DNA from: Bacteroidota bacterium
Lineage (GTDB): Bacteria; Bacteroidota; Bacteroidia; Palsa-948
Direction of reading: 5' to 3'
DNA length: 37,400 nucleotides
Assembly (NCBI GenBank): GCA_016195025.1
Contig: JACQAL010000053.1
Location: forward strand, 1 to 37,400
The number at the start of each line of letters is the position of its first letter. The first letter of the stretch is position 1. Shown one piece after another: positions 17,044 to 26,364 of the stretch. The notes under the pieces were generated by a model that worked only from the letters and a program-made list of their open reading frames with translations, had not been told where the DNA came from and did no database searches. A program made the position numbers and the translations under genes.

Positions 17044-17295
17044 TTCTTCCCGTCAACTTGCAATTTCTTCCCGTGAGGTTGCAACTACAGTCCGGGAAGT
17101 TGCAACTTCTTCCCGTGCGGTTGCAACATTTTCCCGTGAAGTTGCAATTTATTTCCCTAAGGTTGCAATTTCTTCCCGTGAGGTTGCAACTACAGTCCGG
17201 GAAGTTGCAACTTCTTCCCGTGCGGTTGCAATTTATTTCCCTAAGGTTGCAATTTCTTCCCGTGAGGTTGCAACTACAGTCCCGGAAGTTGCAAC
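17044..17295. repeat. Tandem array, twelve exact 21-bp units with GTTGCAA
   Basis: Twelve units of exactly 21 bp run without a slip. Most read TTCTTCCCGT, four variable bases, then TTGCAAY. Unit types recur in order (a TTCTTCCCGTGAGG unit, then TACAGTCCGG, then TTCTTCCCGTGCGG), so blocks of units were copied together. The heptad reading frame across it is not a credible gene. Bases 17296-17551 hold no gene. Confidence 0.92.
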
Positions 17296-17464
17296 GTTAT
17301 GCCGCGAGCAGATAACCTGGCTTGGCGCGCTCCTCTCTTTTACGCTTAAACAGGCAACCTTAAGTATTAACGTGAGTTTTGCTTAAGGACTTCATTATTG
17401 AATGAGATTCCTCATTTCGCTTCGCTCCATTCGGAATGACATCTTTAATTTTTATAGGGAGAGA

Positions 17465-17489
17465 AGCGGGCGCGCAGAGCGCGCCCGCT
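17465..17489. repeat. Perfect 11-bp GC-rich hairpin
   Basis: AGCGGGCGCGC and GCGCGCCCGCT pair perfectly around AGA, about 60 bases before the anchor-B paralogue 3 start. Next to it (17400-17445) is an ATGAGATTCCTCATTTCGCT word of a dispersed repeat. Confidence 0.7.
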
Positions 17490-17551
17490 CCCAATCTTGC
17501 ATTTATCCGCGCAAATTCTTTCCTTTGGCAACTCAATTAAAAAAAATATTT

Positions 17552-19972
17552 ATGAAAAAACTTTTACTTGCTTCTTTATTCTTCATTCTGGCTTCTGCCT
17601 TTCTTCATGCACAGAATGTAAACGTAACCCTTGCTTCCACCTACACTTATTCCACAGGCACCATTGCAAACATTTGCGGATGGAAAAGCCCTTCCACCGG
17701 AAAAGAATATGCGCTGGTGGGCGCGCACACCGGCTTATCCATTGTGGATGTAACCAATCCTTCTTCGCCCGTGCAGGCGGCTTTTGTTGCAGGACCTTCC
17801 TGCCTCTGGCGCGAAATCAAAACCTACCGCAACTATGCATACGTTACCAGCGAATGCGGAACGGTGGGCTTGCAGATTGTTGATATGACAAATCTTCCTG
17901 CGGTTTCAACCGCTTCGTGGGCGCCCACCATTAACGCCACCAAACTTCAAACCATTCATGCGCTTCATATTGATACGGCAAAAGGAAAAGTTTATCTCTT
18001 CGGAAGCAACGTGGGAAACCAGGGCGCCATTATTGCCGATATAAAAACAAATCCCATGGCGCCTGTTTACAAAGGAAGTTATGACAACCGCTATATTCAC
18101 GATGGCTACGCGCGCAACGATACGCTCTATGCCTGCCACATTTACCAGGGCGATTGTGAAGTGGTGAACTGCACCAACCCCGCTGCAGGAGTTTCGCTTG
18201 CCGATTGGAACACGCCCAACAACTTCACGCATAATTCCTGGCTGAACGCAAGCAGCAAAGCCATTTTCACCACCGATGAAACCGCAAATTCTTTTCTCAC
18301 TTCCTACGACCTTTCCAATCTCAGCAACGTGGTGGAACTCGACCGCATTCAATCCAACCCCGGAAGCAATTCCGATGTGCACAACACGCAAATCATGCAG
18401 AAGAACGGAGGAGAGTATGCAGTTACTTCGTGGTATAATGACGGCTTCACCATTGTGGATGTTACGCGCCCGAATAATATGGTTCAGGTAGGAAATTACG
18501 ATACCGCTCCCACTGTTTCCGGCTCAGGCGAAGACCACGACTGGGGAGTGTATCCGTTTCTTCCTTCGGGAACCATTGTGGCTTCCGATATGGAGAACGG
18601 CTTGTTTGTTTGCTCGCCCACCTATCTGCGCGCCTGTTATCTGGAAGGAATGGTTACCGACTGCAATACCGGCAATCCTATTGTCAACGCTACCGTTACC
18701 ATTACAAATCCTCCTGCGGCAAATATAAACTCAGCCACCGATTTTACCGATGCCTTGGGAAAATACGGAGTGGGAGTTCTTCCTGCTGGAACCTACACGG
18801 TGGTTGTTTCCAAGCAAGCATACACATCGCAAACTTTCACCGTGTCATTAACTTCAGGAAATGTTACCACACTGAATGTTCAACTCTGCGCAACCACTCC
18901 GCCTTTTCCTTACTCAGGTCATGTATGTGACAATGCCACTTCAAATGGAATTGCCGGAGTGCACGTTCACATGGTAGATAATACTATTGTGTGGGATACG
19001 ATTACCGATGTAAACGGAAACTTTAACTTTCCGAGTTTCCTTGCAGGAACCTATGATATTATTGTGGGCGAGTGGGGTTATATTACAAAATGCTTGAGCG
19101 GTCAGGGAATAAATGCAACGAGCAATCCGCTGAACATTTGTCTCGACAAAGGCATTTACGATGACTTCAGTTTTGATTTCGGCTGGGTTGTTTCAGGAAC
19201 CTGCGTGAATGCATGGGTAAGAGATGTTCCGATTGGAACGTATGATACAGGAAACGGCAATGCAACCGCAAACCCCGATAAAGATGTGCAGAACGATTGC
19301 TCCGACCAATGTTACGTTACCGATAACGGAGGAGGTGCTGCCTACGACCACGATGTGGATCCGCCCGGCTACACCATTCTCACTTCGCCTGTGTTTGACC
19401 CAACAGCAATGACAATGCCGGTGGTGAGTTACTCGCGCTGGTGGTACGATGCCATGCTCAACAGCAATCCTCCGAATGACACCATGGAAGTTTATATTAC
19501 AAACGGAACCAATACGGTTTTGCTTGAACGGTTGCTGAAAGGAAATTCTTCCAGCGTGTGGGTGAACAAAAAGTTTGTGATATCAAATTATGTTACTCCC
19601 ACTGCCACAACAAAAATCTGGATGCGCACTTCTGATGCTTCTCCCGGTTCCATTGTGGAAGGAGGAATGGATTTGTTTTATGTCTATGATTCTGCAGCGG
19701 TGGGCGTGAGTGAGCCGACTTTTTCCGCTGATGTGAAAGTTTATCCCAATCCATCGGCTGACAAAAAGTTTACAGTTTCATGTTTCGGGTTTCAGGTTGA
19801 AGAAATTGAAGTTTACAATGTGTTTGGCGAAAAAGTGTATTCAGCCATTCAGCCATCTAACCATTCAATCATTACTATTTCTCTCCCTTTAGGGACGGGG
19901 TCTGGAATTTACTTTTACAAATTAATTTCTGCAGACGGCAAAGTGCGAACAGGCAAGTTAATGATAGAGTAG
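17552..19972 (+). CDS. Choice-of-anchor B family T9SS cargo protein (paralogue 3)
   Basis: I place the start at the ATG that opens a signal peptide (MKKLLLASLFFILASAFLHA) rather than further upstream, where the frame merely stays open through repeat sequence. The 807-residue product has the same order as paralogue 1: anchor-B region (GLSIVDVTNPSSP, GFTIVDVTRPNN, GEDHDWGVYPFLPSG), two regulatory-like beta domains, a jelly-roll region (SPVFDPTAMTMPVVSYSRWW), and a T9SS sorting domain (VYPNPSADKKFTV, GIYFYKL). Large stretches are nearly identical to paralogue 1, implying recent duplication. The sorting-domain linker (QPSNHSIITISLPLGTG) again contains repeat-derived sequence. Confidence 0.88.
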   Translation: MKKLLLASLFFILASAFLHAQNVNVTLASTYTYSTGTIANICGWKSPSTGKEYALVGAHTGLSIVDVTNPSSPVQAAFVAGPSCLWREIKTYRNYAYVTSECGTVGLQIVDMTNLPAVSTASWAPTINATKLQTIHALHIDTAKGKVYLFGSNVGNQGAIIADIKTNPMAPVYKGSYDNRYIHDGYARNDTLYACHIYQGDCEVVNCTNPAAGVSLADWNTPNNFTHNSWLNASSKAIFTTDETANSFLTSYDLSNLSNVVELDRIQSNPGSNSDVHNTQIMQKNGGEYAVTSWYNDGFTIVDVTRPNNMVQVGNYDTAPTVSGSGEDHDWGVYPFLPSGTIVASDMENGLFVCSPTYLRACYLEGMVTDCNTGNPIVNATVTITNPPAANINSATDFTDALGKYGVGVLPAGTYTVVVSKQAYTSQTFTVSLTSGNVTTLNVQLCATTPPFPYSGHVCDNATSNGIAGVHVHMVDNTIVWDTITDVNGNFNFPSFLAGTYDIIVGEWGYITKCLSGQGINATSNPLNICLDKGIYDDFSFDFGWVVSGTCVNAWVRDVPIGTYDTGNGNATANPDKDVQNDCSDQCYVTDNGGGAAYDHDVDPPGYTILTSPVFDPTAMTMPVVSYSRWWYDAMLNSNPPNDTMEVYITNGTNTVLLERLLKGNSSSVWVNKKFVISNYVTPTATTKIWMRTSDASPGSIVEGGMDLFYVYDSAAVGVSEPTFSADVKVYPNPSADKKFTVSCFGFQVEEIEVYNVFGEKVYSAIQPSNHSIITISLPLGTGSGIYFYKLISADGKVRTGKLMIE

Positions 19973-19991
19973 GGGAAAGAAACAAAAAAAG

Positions 19992-20026
19992 AAAAAGCCC
20001 TCTTCATTTTTGAAAAGGGCTTTTTT
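19992..20026. terminator. Bidirectional intrinsic terminator
   Basis: AAAAGCCCT and AGGGCTTTTTT form a stem flanked by A- and T-runs. It sits between the convergent anchor-B paralogue 3 and rpmE2 genes and can serve both. Confidence 0.85.
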
Positions 20027-20040
20027 ATTTATAGAGAAAA

Positions 20041-20301
20041 CTATTTCTTCTTCGCTTTCTTCTCGTAGCGGTTGCGGAATTTATCCACGCGCCCTGCCGT
20101 ATCAATCAATTTCATTTTGCCGGTGAAGTAAGGATGAGAAGTGTTGGAGATTTCCAACTTAATCAACGGATAGGTATTTCCATCTTCCCATTTAATGGTA
20201 TCTTTTGTTTCCGCAGTGGAGCGCGAGAGAAATGCGTAATCGTTCGATACGTCTTTAAACACTACGAAGCGGTAACTTTCGGGATGAATGCCTTTTTTCA
20301 T
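20041..20301 (-). CDS. rpmE2: 50S ribosomal protein L31 type B
   Basis: The 86-residue protein is a type B L31: it begins [20 protein letters not shown], contains [24 protein letters not shown], and ends basic (RYEKKAKKK). It lacks the Cys residues of the zinc-binding type A form. It is part of the large ribosomal subunit and bridges to the small subunit. It has its own -7 element upstream and shares a terminator with the convergent gene. Type B alone is normal in many Bacteroidota. Confidence 0.95.
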   Translation of the reverse strand: MKKGIHPESYRFVVFKDVSNDYAFLSRSTAETKDTIKWEDGNTYPLIKLEISNTSHPYFTGKMKLIDTAGRVDKFRNRYEKKAKKK

Positions 20302-20351
20302 GATAAGTATGATTACACAGATTATTTTTGATTACACCGATTTTCGGGACG

Positions 20352-20359
20352 CAAATATA
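20352..20359 (-). promoter_or_regulatory. Bacteroidota -7 element TATATTTG for rpmE2
   Basis: On the minus strand TATATTTG (TAnnTTTG) lies about 50 bases upstream of the rpmE2 start, leaving a short 5' leader. Confidence 0.6.
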
Positions 20360-20420
20360 ATATAAACTTTTTATACAGGAATATAATTTTCTTCTGCCCC
20401 GTTCGTTCCGTTTGCCTGTA

Positions 20421-20428
20421 TATCTTTG
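20421..20428 (+). promoter_or_regulatory. Bacteroidota -7 element TATCTTTG
   Basis: TATCTTTG lies 11 bases before the ATG at 20439. It overlaps codons of an upstream extension, so the ATG is the better start. Confidence 0.55.
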
Positions 20429-20438
20429 CCAATTCCTC

Positions 20439-21905
20439 ATGAACCTCATAAACAAAACCGGTGTAATCTTTTTTCTAATTGGTGTAATTCTGTTTACTTC
20501 CTGCCGGAAAGATAAACTGCTCACCGATTCATCCGCCAAACTGGAATTCTCTGCCACTTCTATTTTATTCGATACTGTTTTCACCACGGTGGGCTCGGTT
20601 ACAAAAACATTTCTGGTTTACAACCGCCATTCGCAAACAATAAAAATTTCTTCTATAAAACTTGCGCGCGGCACCGCTTCCAGTTTCAGAATTAATGTGG
20701 ATGGAATGAAAGGAGTTTCCTTCAGCAATATTGAAATCAAAGCGAAGGACAGTTTGTTTGTTTTTGCCGAAGTAACCGTTGACCCGAACAATTCGAGCAA
20801 CCCGCTCATCATCCGCGATTCTATTGTGTTTGAAACCAACGGCAATATGCAGGATGTGGATTTGGAAGCATGGGGGCAGGATGCTTATTTTCACACTCCG
20901 AACATTTTTCCTGCCGATGGTTTTCCCGGTTACTCTGTAATCAAATGCAACGATATTTGGAAAAACGATAAGCCGCATGTGATTTACGCTTACGCAGTGG
21001 TTGATTCCGGCTGCACGCTTACCCTGCAGCCCGGCACAAAAGTATACATGCACCCCAATGCCGTGCTATATGTGAATAAGGATGCAACGCTGAAAATTAC
21101 CGGAAGCCAATCGCAGCCCGTAATTTTTCAAGGCGATAGATTAGAATCCGCGTATGCAGAAGCAGCCGGGCAGTGGGGATGGATTTGGCTTTCGCCACAA
21201 AGCAAGAGCAATAAAATTGACTGGGCGATTATCAAGAACGGATATTTCGGAATCATGTGCGACACGGTCAATAACTGGTCTGACACTACGCTGCGCATTT
21301 CAAACAGTATTGTAAAAAACATGAGCGTTGCCGCGCTGTATGGAAGAGGAACTTTTATGAAAGCATGGAATTGCGTGTTTGCCAATTGCGGGCAGTATGC
21401 GGGCGCGTTCACCATTGGCGGGAAATATAGTTTCTACCACTGCACGTTTGCCAATTACTGGAGCGCCACCACCAGGCAGTTTCCGGTTTTGCTGCTGAAT
21501 AATTATTACAAGGATGTGAATGACAATATTCATGCGCGCAATCTCGACAGCGCGTTCTTTTACAACTGCATTGTGTATGGCGATTTATCTTCGGGCGATG
21601 AACTGAAACTGGATAACAACAGCGGTGCAGCATTCAATTATAAATTTCACAACTGCCTTCTGAAAACAACATTCGATGTTTCAAACGCTGCGCTTTACCA
21701 GAATGTGATTGTAAACAAAGAACCCTACTTTCACAATGTGAGTTATAACGATTACACCATTCGCAACCCGCTTGCGCTCGATGCAATCATCGGCAAAGCG
21801 GATGCTGCCATTGCAAATTTATTTCCTTACGACCTCAGGGGAAACTCAAGGATAATTCTTAGTGGAAGCACTCCCACCACTGGCGCGTATGAGTATGTGC
21901 CGTAG
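20439..21905 (+). CDS. Beta-helix surface lipoprotein
   Basis: The protein has 488 residues from the ATG, with a lipobox LFTSC (Cys 22). A beta-sandwich-like N-terminal region follows (SATSILFDTVFTTVGSVTKTF, then PNNSSNP). From about residue 170 it resembles right-handed parallel beta-helix proteins: TLQPGTKVYMHPNAVLYV, LKITGSQSQPVIFQGD, and successive turns such as NSIVKN, NCVFANCG and NCIVYGD. It ends GAYEYVP, as is common in such Bacteroidota lipoproteins. It is likely exposed on the outer membrane, and its function is unknown. It is divergent from rpmE2, with which it shares a short promoter region. Confidence 0.8.
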   Translation: MNLINKTGVIFFLIGVILFTSCRKDKLLTDSSAKLEFSATSILFDTVFTTVGSVTKTFLVYNRHSQTIKISSIKLARGTASSFRINVDGMKGVSFSNIEIKAKDSLFVFAEVTVDPNNSSNPLIIRDSIVFETNGNMQDVDLEAWGQDAYFHTPNIFPADGFPGYSVIKCNDIWKNDKPHVIYAYAVVDSGCTLTLQPGTKVYMHPNAVLYVNKDATLKITGSQSQPVIFQGDRLESAYAEAAGQWGWIWLSPQSKSNKIDWAIIKNGYFGIMCDTVNNWSDTTLRISNSIVKNMSVAALYGRGTFMKAWNCVFANCGQYAGAFTIGGKYSFYHCTFANYWSATTRQFPVLLLNNYYKDVNDNIHARNLDSAFFYNCIVYGDLSSGDELKLDNNSGAAFNYKFHNCLLKTTFDVSNAALYQNVIVNKEPYFHNVSYNDYTIRNPLALDAIIGKADAAIANLFPYDLRGNSRIILSGSTPTTGAYEYVP

Positions 21906-21977
21906 ATTTTACAAAATTCTATAGAAAAATTCTCTTGCCTAATTGAAATAATTTTAGTTCCTTCGCACCTTAATTAT

Positions 21978-23132
21978 ATGCGAATAATTGCACTTGGAAT
22001 TGTAGTTGCCATTGGAGTTTTTTCAACCGCCTTTTCTTTTCCGCATAATGAAAAAAAGAAAGGAGAAAAATCAAAAGCCGACAGCATGGCTTCTTCTTCC
22101 GTTCCGCATAAATCTTTTTTCAGAAGCAAAAAGGAAAACGCTCCTCCGCTGATTGAGAAAATGAGCGATGAGCAGTTGCTGCTCCTCATTGACCACATGT
22201 TTGAAGCCGAATACATGCCTGCCGATTTATGGAGCGAAGTAACCATGGAAATTGCCAAACGCAACCTCAGCAAAATAAAACGCGATGAGCCCGATATTTC
22301 CTGCGCCACCGAAACCAGCGGATGCGGACAACTGCACATTGAAAAACTTCTTCCCGCACCGGTAGAACCCTCTTCCGACCGCAGTACGATGTTTCTTTAT
22401 CCGGCTTCCAATTATTATGGCGATTGGGAAGAAGACCTTTCTTCTCTTTTCAAAGATGAGTTTGCGCCCGGTGCGCACTATTCTCTCGAACTCGAAAATG
22501 CCGAATACGGATGTTTTAACATGCCTGCGTGGGGACCCCTTTCTTCTCCTTTCGGATGGAGGCACGGGTTGTATCATAAAGGCGTGGACATTCAGTTGAG
22601 AAAAGGCGATACCGTAACCTGCGCGTTCGATGGCATGGTGCGTTTTGCTCAGAAGAAAGGCGGCTACGGAAATGTGGTGATTGTGCGCCACTATAACGGG
22701 CTTGAAACTGTTTATGCGCATCTTTCAAAAATAAAAGTATGCGAAGGCGATGTGATTGGTGCTGGCGATTTAATCGGGCTTGCCGGAAGCACCGGCCATT
22801 CCACCGGCCCGCATCTGCATTTCGAAACCCGCTTCATGGGCGCTCCGGTTGACCCGCGCTATTTTATTTCGTTCGACTATGGAAACCTGCAGTTCAATTC
22901 GGTGGTTTTCAAAAAAAATAAAAACGGATTGCTGGCGGCATTTCATCCCGATACTGAATTTCATACGGTGGAAAAAGGAGAAACTTTTCTGGACATTGCC
23001 GCTCACTACTGCATCACCGCCAAAGAACTCCGCTCCATGAACGGCATCACTCCAAAACAATACATTCGCCTTAAGCAGGGAATGGTGCTGAGGGTTAGAG
23101 AAATTCCTGCCGAAGAATCTGCAGCAAAATAG
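21978..23132 (+). CDS. M23 metallopeptidase with LysM domain (cell-wall hydrolase or activator)
   Basis: The 384-residue protein has an N-terminal hydrophobic signal segment. The M23 domain is at about 184-296: FGWRHGLYHKGVD carries the first zinc ligands (H200, D204) and GPHLHFE gives H279/H281. A LysM-like domain (HTVEKGETFLDIAAHY, YIRLKQGMVLRV) is at about 328-373. Such enzymes cut peptidoglycan cross-bridges in the periplasm. All expected catalytic residues are visible, so it is probably active. The polar region at 22-180 is not assignable. It is a single gene on this strand before the glycosyltransferase gene. Confidence 0.9.
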   Translation: MRIIALGIVVAIGVFSTAFSFPHNEKKKGEKSKADSMASSSVPHKSFFRSKKENAPPLIEKMSDEQLLLLIDHMFEAEYMPADLWSEVTMEIAKRNLSKIKRDEPDISCATETSGCGQLHIEKLLPAPVEPSSDRSTMFLYPASNYYGDWEEDLSSLFKDEFAPGAHYSLELENAEYGCFNMPAWGPLSSPFGWRHGLYHKGVDIQLRKGDTVTCAFDGMVRFAQKKGGYGNVVIVRHYNGLETVYAHLSKIKVCEGDVIGAGDLIGLAGSTGHSTGPHLHFETRFMGAPVDPRYFISFDYGNLQFNSVVFKKNKNGLLAAFHPDTEFHTVEKGETFLDIAAHYCITAKELRSMNGITPKQYIRLKQGMVLRVREIPAEESAAK

Positions 23133-23195
23133 TTTCCTCTCAAATTTTATTGGCTGTTATTAGTACATTAGTATAGATTAGTAATTTAGTAGATA

Positions 23196-24320
23196 ATGAA
23201 TATTGGCTTTGACGCGAAACGGGCTTTTACCAATTCAAGCGGGCTTGGAAATTATTCGCGCACGCTGATTAAGTCGCTGGTAAATTATTTTCCGGTGAAT
23301 AATTACTTCTTATATACTCCGCAAAAAAATAAATCTTCATTTGCAGAATTTATTAACGGGCGGAAAAACTGTACGGTTGTTCAACCGAAAAACATAATTG
23401 ATAAAAAAATTAATTCACGATGGCGCTCCTATGGAATTACAAATCTGCTGAACTCAACTAAAATCAATGTCTATCATGGACTGAGCAATGAACTTCCTTT
23501 TAATATCAGTAAGTTTCACGGAAGAAAAATAGTTACCATTCACGATTTGATTTTCCTGCGGCATCCGCAATTATATCCGCTCATTGACCGGAAAATTTAT
23601 AACAGGAAAGTTAAATCCGCCTGCGAATCGGCCGATAAAATAATTGCGGTAAGCGTGCAAACAAAAAATGACATCCTTGAGTTTTATAAAATAAATCCGG
23701 AGAAAATAAAAGTAATTTACCAGAGTTGCGATGGGATTTTTTACAAACCATCATCATCGGAAGAAATAAAAAAAGTAAAATCAAAATACCATTTGCCTGA
23801 AACTTATTTGCTGAACATTGGAACAATTGAAGAAAGAAAAAACCTGCTAACAATTGTTAAAGCGCTGAATGTTGTAAAAGATATTTCTCTTGTCGTGGTG
23901 GGAAAGAAAAAATCGTATTTCAAAAAAGTTCAGGAATACATTGCCGAAAACAAACTTCAAAAAAGAATTCTCTTTCCCGAAAATATTTCAGATGAGGACT
24001 TGCCCGCTATTTATTCAGGCGCTGCTGTTTTCATTTATCCTTCTTTGCTCGAGGGTTTCGGCATTCCTATTATCGAAGCGCTCACGCGGGGAATTCCGGT
24101 TATCACTTCTCAGGGAGGTTGTTTTGCTGAAGCCGGTGGCGCTGATTCAATTTATATTGAACCGCTGAATCACGGGCAACTCGCTGAAGAAATAAAAAAA
24201 CTTTTGTCTTCTTCCGATTCAAGAAAGAGAATGTCTGAAAGAGGAATAATATATGCAAGAAAATTTCTTCCCGAAAAAATAGCGGGAGAAATAATGAAAC
24301 TCTATTCTGAAAATGCTTGA
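23196..24320 (+). CDS. GT4-family glycosyltransferase
   Basis: The 374-residue protein has a GT-B fold pattern: an N-terminal acceptor-binding half (GLGNYSRTLIKSL, HDLIFLRHP) and a C-terminal nucleotide-sugar half (LLNIGTIEERKN, GAAVFIYPSLLEGFGIPIIEAL). The E-x7-E signature of GT4 is in LEGFGIPIIE. It transfers a sugar, probably in surface polysaccharide synthesis; donor and acceptor cannot be read. The ORF overlaps the next gene by eight bases, so the two are translationally coupled. Confidence 0.88.
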   Translation: MNIGFDAKRAFTNSSGLGNYSRTLIKSLVNYFPVNNYFLYTPQKNKSSFAEFINGRKNCTVVQPKNIIDKKINSRWRSYGITNLLNSTKINVYHGLSNELPFNISKFHGRKIVTIHDLIFLRHPQLYPLIDRKIYNRKVKSACESADKIIAVSVQTKNDILEFYKINPEKIKVIYQSCDGIFYKPSSSEEIKKVKSKYHLPETYLLNIGTIEERKNLLTIVKALNVVKDISLVVVGKKKSYFKKVQEYIAENKLQKRILFPENISDEDLPAIYSGAAVFIYPSLLEGFGIPIIEALTRGIPVITSQGGCFAEAGGADSIYIEPLNHGQLAEEIKKLLSSSDSRKRMSERGIIYARKFLPEKIAGEIMKLYSENA

Positions 24321-24879
24321 GCAGGAAATCCAGCAGGCGCTAAAAGTTTTGCGTGATGAAGGAACTATTCTTTATCCTTCCGATACCATTTGGGGAATTG
24401 GCTGCGATGCAACCCATGAAAAAGCGGTGGAGAAAATTTCTCTACTCAAAAAAAGAAACGAAGCGCAGCGTTTTATTTCATTAGTAAGCGATGAAGCCAT
24501 GCTGAACCGGTTTGTAAAAAATATTCCTGCGGTTGCATGGGATTTGCTCGATGCAGCCGATTCTCCCCTGACAATAATTTATGACGAGCCGAAAGGTCTT
24601 GCCGCCTCTATTTTATCCGATGACGGCAGCGCGGCAATAAGAATTGTAAAAGATGAATTCTGCCAGCGGCTTATTCATAAATTCGGAAAGCCAATTGTTT
24701 CCACATCGGCAAATATCAGCGGTGAAAATACTCCGCAAAACTTTTTTGAAATTTCAGAAGAAATAAAAAACGGAGTTGATTATATTATAAACTGGAGACA
24801 GGATGAATGTCAGGACGCTAAACCTTCTTCCATTATTAAATTAAAATCGAACGGAGAATTCAAAATAATAAGGAAGTGA
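24313..24879 (+). CDS. tsaC: L-threonylcarbamoyladenylate synthase (Sua5/YrdC/YciO family)
   Basis: The 188 residues cover a single YrdC domain: [19 protein letters not shown] at the start, a [12 protein letters not shown] nucleotide/bicarbonate region (canonical KxR is conserved), and [13 protein letters not shown] at about 137. The enzyme makes threonylcarbamoyl-AMP for the t6A modification of tRNAs reading ANN codons. It is the YrdC-only form without a Sua5 C-terminal domain. It overlaps both neighbours, the glycosyltransferase gene by eight bases and the CCA enzyme gene by four (GTGA), so it sits in an operon with another tRNA-modifying gene. Confidence 0.92.
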   Translation: MLEQEIQQALKVLRDEGTILYPSDTIWGIGCDATHEKAVEKISLLKKRNEAQRFISLVSDEAMLNRFVKNIPAVAWDLLDAADSPLTIIYDEPKGLAASILSDDGSAAIRIVKDEFCQRLIHKFGKPIVSTSANISGENTPQNFFEISEEIKNGVDYIINWRQDECQDAKPSSIIKLKSNGEFKIIRK

Positions 24880-26285
24880 AAGAAAATCTTACACATTCTG
24901 TTTTTGAAATTGTATCCGGCTGCGCGGAGGAAATGAACGTGCAGGCGTTTGTCATTGGCGGCTGGGTCCGTGATTTATTCCTGAAACGCGAATCGAAGGA
25001 TATTGATTTTGTTTGCACCGGAAGCGGAATCGAGTTAGCGCAGCGCGTGGCAAAAAAAATTTCTGGCGAAGTGCATGTGAACGTTTATAAAAATTTCGGC
25101 ACTGCGCAAATTACATTCGGTGATTATATTTTTGAGTTTGTGGGAGCGAGAAAAGAATCGTATGACCATACTTCAAGAAAACCCGCTGTGGAAACCGGAA
25201 CTTTGCAGGATGACCAGAGCAGGCGCGACTTCACCATTAATGCGCTTGCTATTTCGCTTAATAAAAAAAATTACGGAGAACTGATTGACCCTTTCGGAGG
25301 TACAGAGGATTTGAAAAATAAAATCATCCGCACCCCGCTGAATGCCGACATAACATACAGCGATGACCCGCTGCGCATGATGAGAGCCATTCGTTTTGCA
25401 GCGCAACTGGGATTTTCCATTGAAAAAAAATCCTTCGATGCCATTGTAAAAAATAAAGACCGGATTAAAATTGTTTCCAGGGAACGGATTGCGGATGAAC
25501 TGAATAAAATTATTCTTTCTCCAAAACCTTCAGTGGGTTTTAAGTTGCTTTTCGATTCGGGATTGCTTGAAATTATTTTCCCTCAATTTGTTTTGCTGCG
25601 CGGAGTTGAATACGCGGACGGCAAAGGGCATAAGGATAATTTTTTTCATACGCTTGAAGTGCTTGACAATCTTTCGCGCAAGAGCAATGATTTATGGCTG
25701 CGGTGGGCGGCTGTGCTGCACGATATTGCCAAGCCGCAAACCAAACGTTTTGAAGAAGGGCATGGATGGACTTTTCACGGGCACGAAGACAGAGGAGCGC
25801 GCATGGTGCCGAAAATTTTTTCCGAACTCCGTCTTCCGCAAAATGAAAAAATGAAATACGTTCAGAAACTTGTCATGCTTCATCTTCGTCCCATTGCGCT
25901 TTCAAAAGAAGTTACCGATTCTGCTGTGAGAAGATTATTATTTGAAGCAGGCGATGACATTGATGACCTGATGCTTCTTTGCGAAGCCGACATCACTTCA
26001 AAAAATCCGGAGAAGGTAAAACGTTACCTGCGCAATTTTGAAATTGTACGGCAAAAACTGAAGGAAGTGGAGGAGCGGGATAAAATCCGCAACTGGCAGC
26101 CGCCCGTCACCGGAGAAATAATTATGAAAACATTTAATCTTCCTCCTTCAAAAACGGTGGGCATTATTAAAGATGCAATCCGCGAAGCCATTCTGGACGG
26201 AGTGATAAAAAATAATTACGAGGAAGCGTATCAACTCATGCTTCGCAAAGCAAAAGAACTGGGTTTTGAAAAAGTCAATGATTAA
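24876..26285 (+). CDS. cca: CCA-adding tRNA nucleotidyltransferase
   Basis: The 469-residue protein has the class II nucleotidyltransferase head ([13 protein letters not shown]; catalytic DIDFV), [14 protein letters not shown], and [17 protein letters not shown], all diagnostic of CCA/poly(A) polymerase enzymes. An HD-type domain follows ([21 protein letters not shown]). It adds or repairs the CCA end of tRNAs; the tRNA genes in this window do not encode CCA, which fits. The GTG start overlaps the tsaC stop by four bases, which supports this start. A poly(A) polymerase role cannot be excluded by sequence. Confidence 0.92.
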   Translation: MKENLTHSVFEIVSGCAEEMNVQAFVIGGWVRDLFLKRESKDIDFVCTGSGIELAQRVAKKISGEVHVNVYKNFGTAQITFGDYIFEFVGARKESYDHTSRKPAVETGTLQDDQSRRDFTINALAISLNKKNYGELIDPFGGTEDLKNKIIRTPLNADITYSDDPLRMMRAIRFAAQLGFSIEKKSFDAIVKNKDRIKIVSRERIADELNKIILSPKPSVGFKLLFDSGLLEIIFPQFVLLRGVEYADGKGHKDNFFHTLEVLDNLSRKSNDLWLRWAAVLHDIAKPQTKRFEEGHGWTFHGHEDRGARMVPKIFSELRLPQNEKMKYVQKLVMLHLRPIALSKEVTDSAVRRLLFEAGDDIDDLMLLCEADITSKNPEKVKRYLRNFEIVRQKLKEVEERDKIRNWQPPVTGEIIMKTFNLPPSKTVGIIKDAIREAILDGVIKNNYEEAYQLMLRKAKELGFEKVND

Positions 26286-26337
26286 AGGCAGCAGAAACAT
26301 TGTGAAAAATATTTTATGAATAAACAAATAGTATTTT

Positions 26338-26345
26338 TATTTTTG
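26338..26345 (+). promoter_or_regulatory. Bacteroidota -7 element TATTTTTG
   Basis: TATTTTTG fits TAnnTTTG 19 bases before the start of the 210-residue protein gene. It is AT-rich context, so a chance match is possible. Confidence 0.45.
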
Positions 26346-26364
26346 TACTCATTCAATTTATAAA

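Noticed and set aside
16755-17315. Two open frames of 67 and 85 codons over the tandem arrays
   Set aside because: A 21-bp period is seven codons, so any frame without a stop in one unit remains open over the array. The heptad-repeat peptides have no start context and no family.
17402-17551. N-terminal extension of anchor-B paralogue 3
   Set aside because: The extra 50 codons read through a dispersed repeat and a GC-rich hairpin, whereas the ATG at 17552 opens a textbook signal peptide matching its paralogue.
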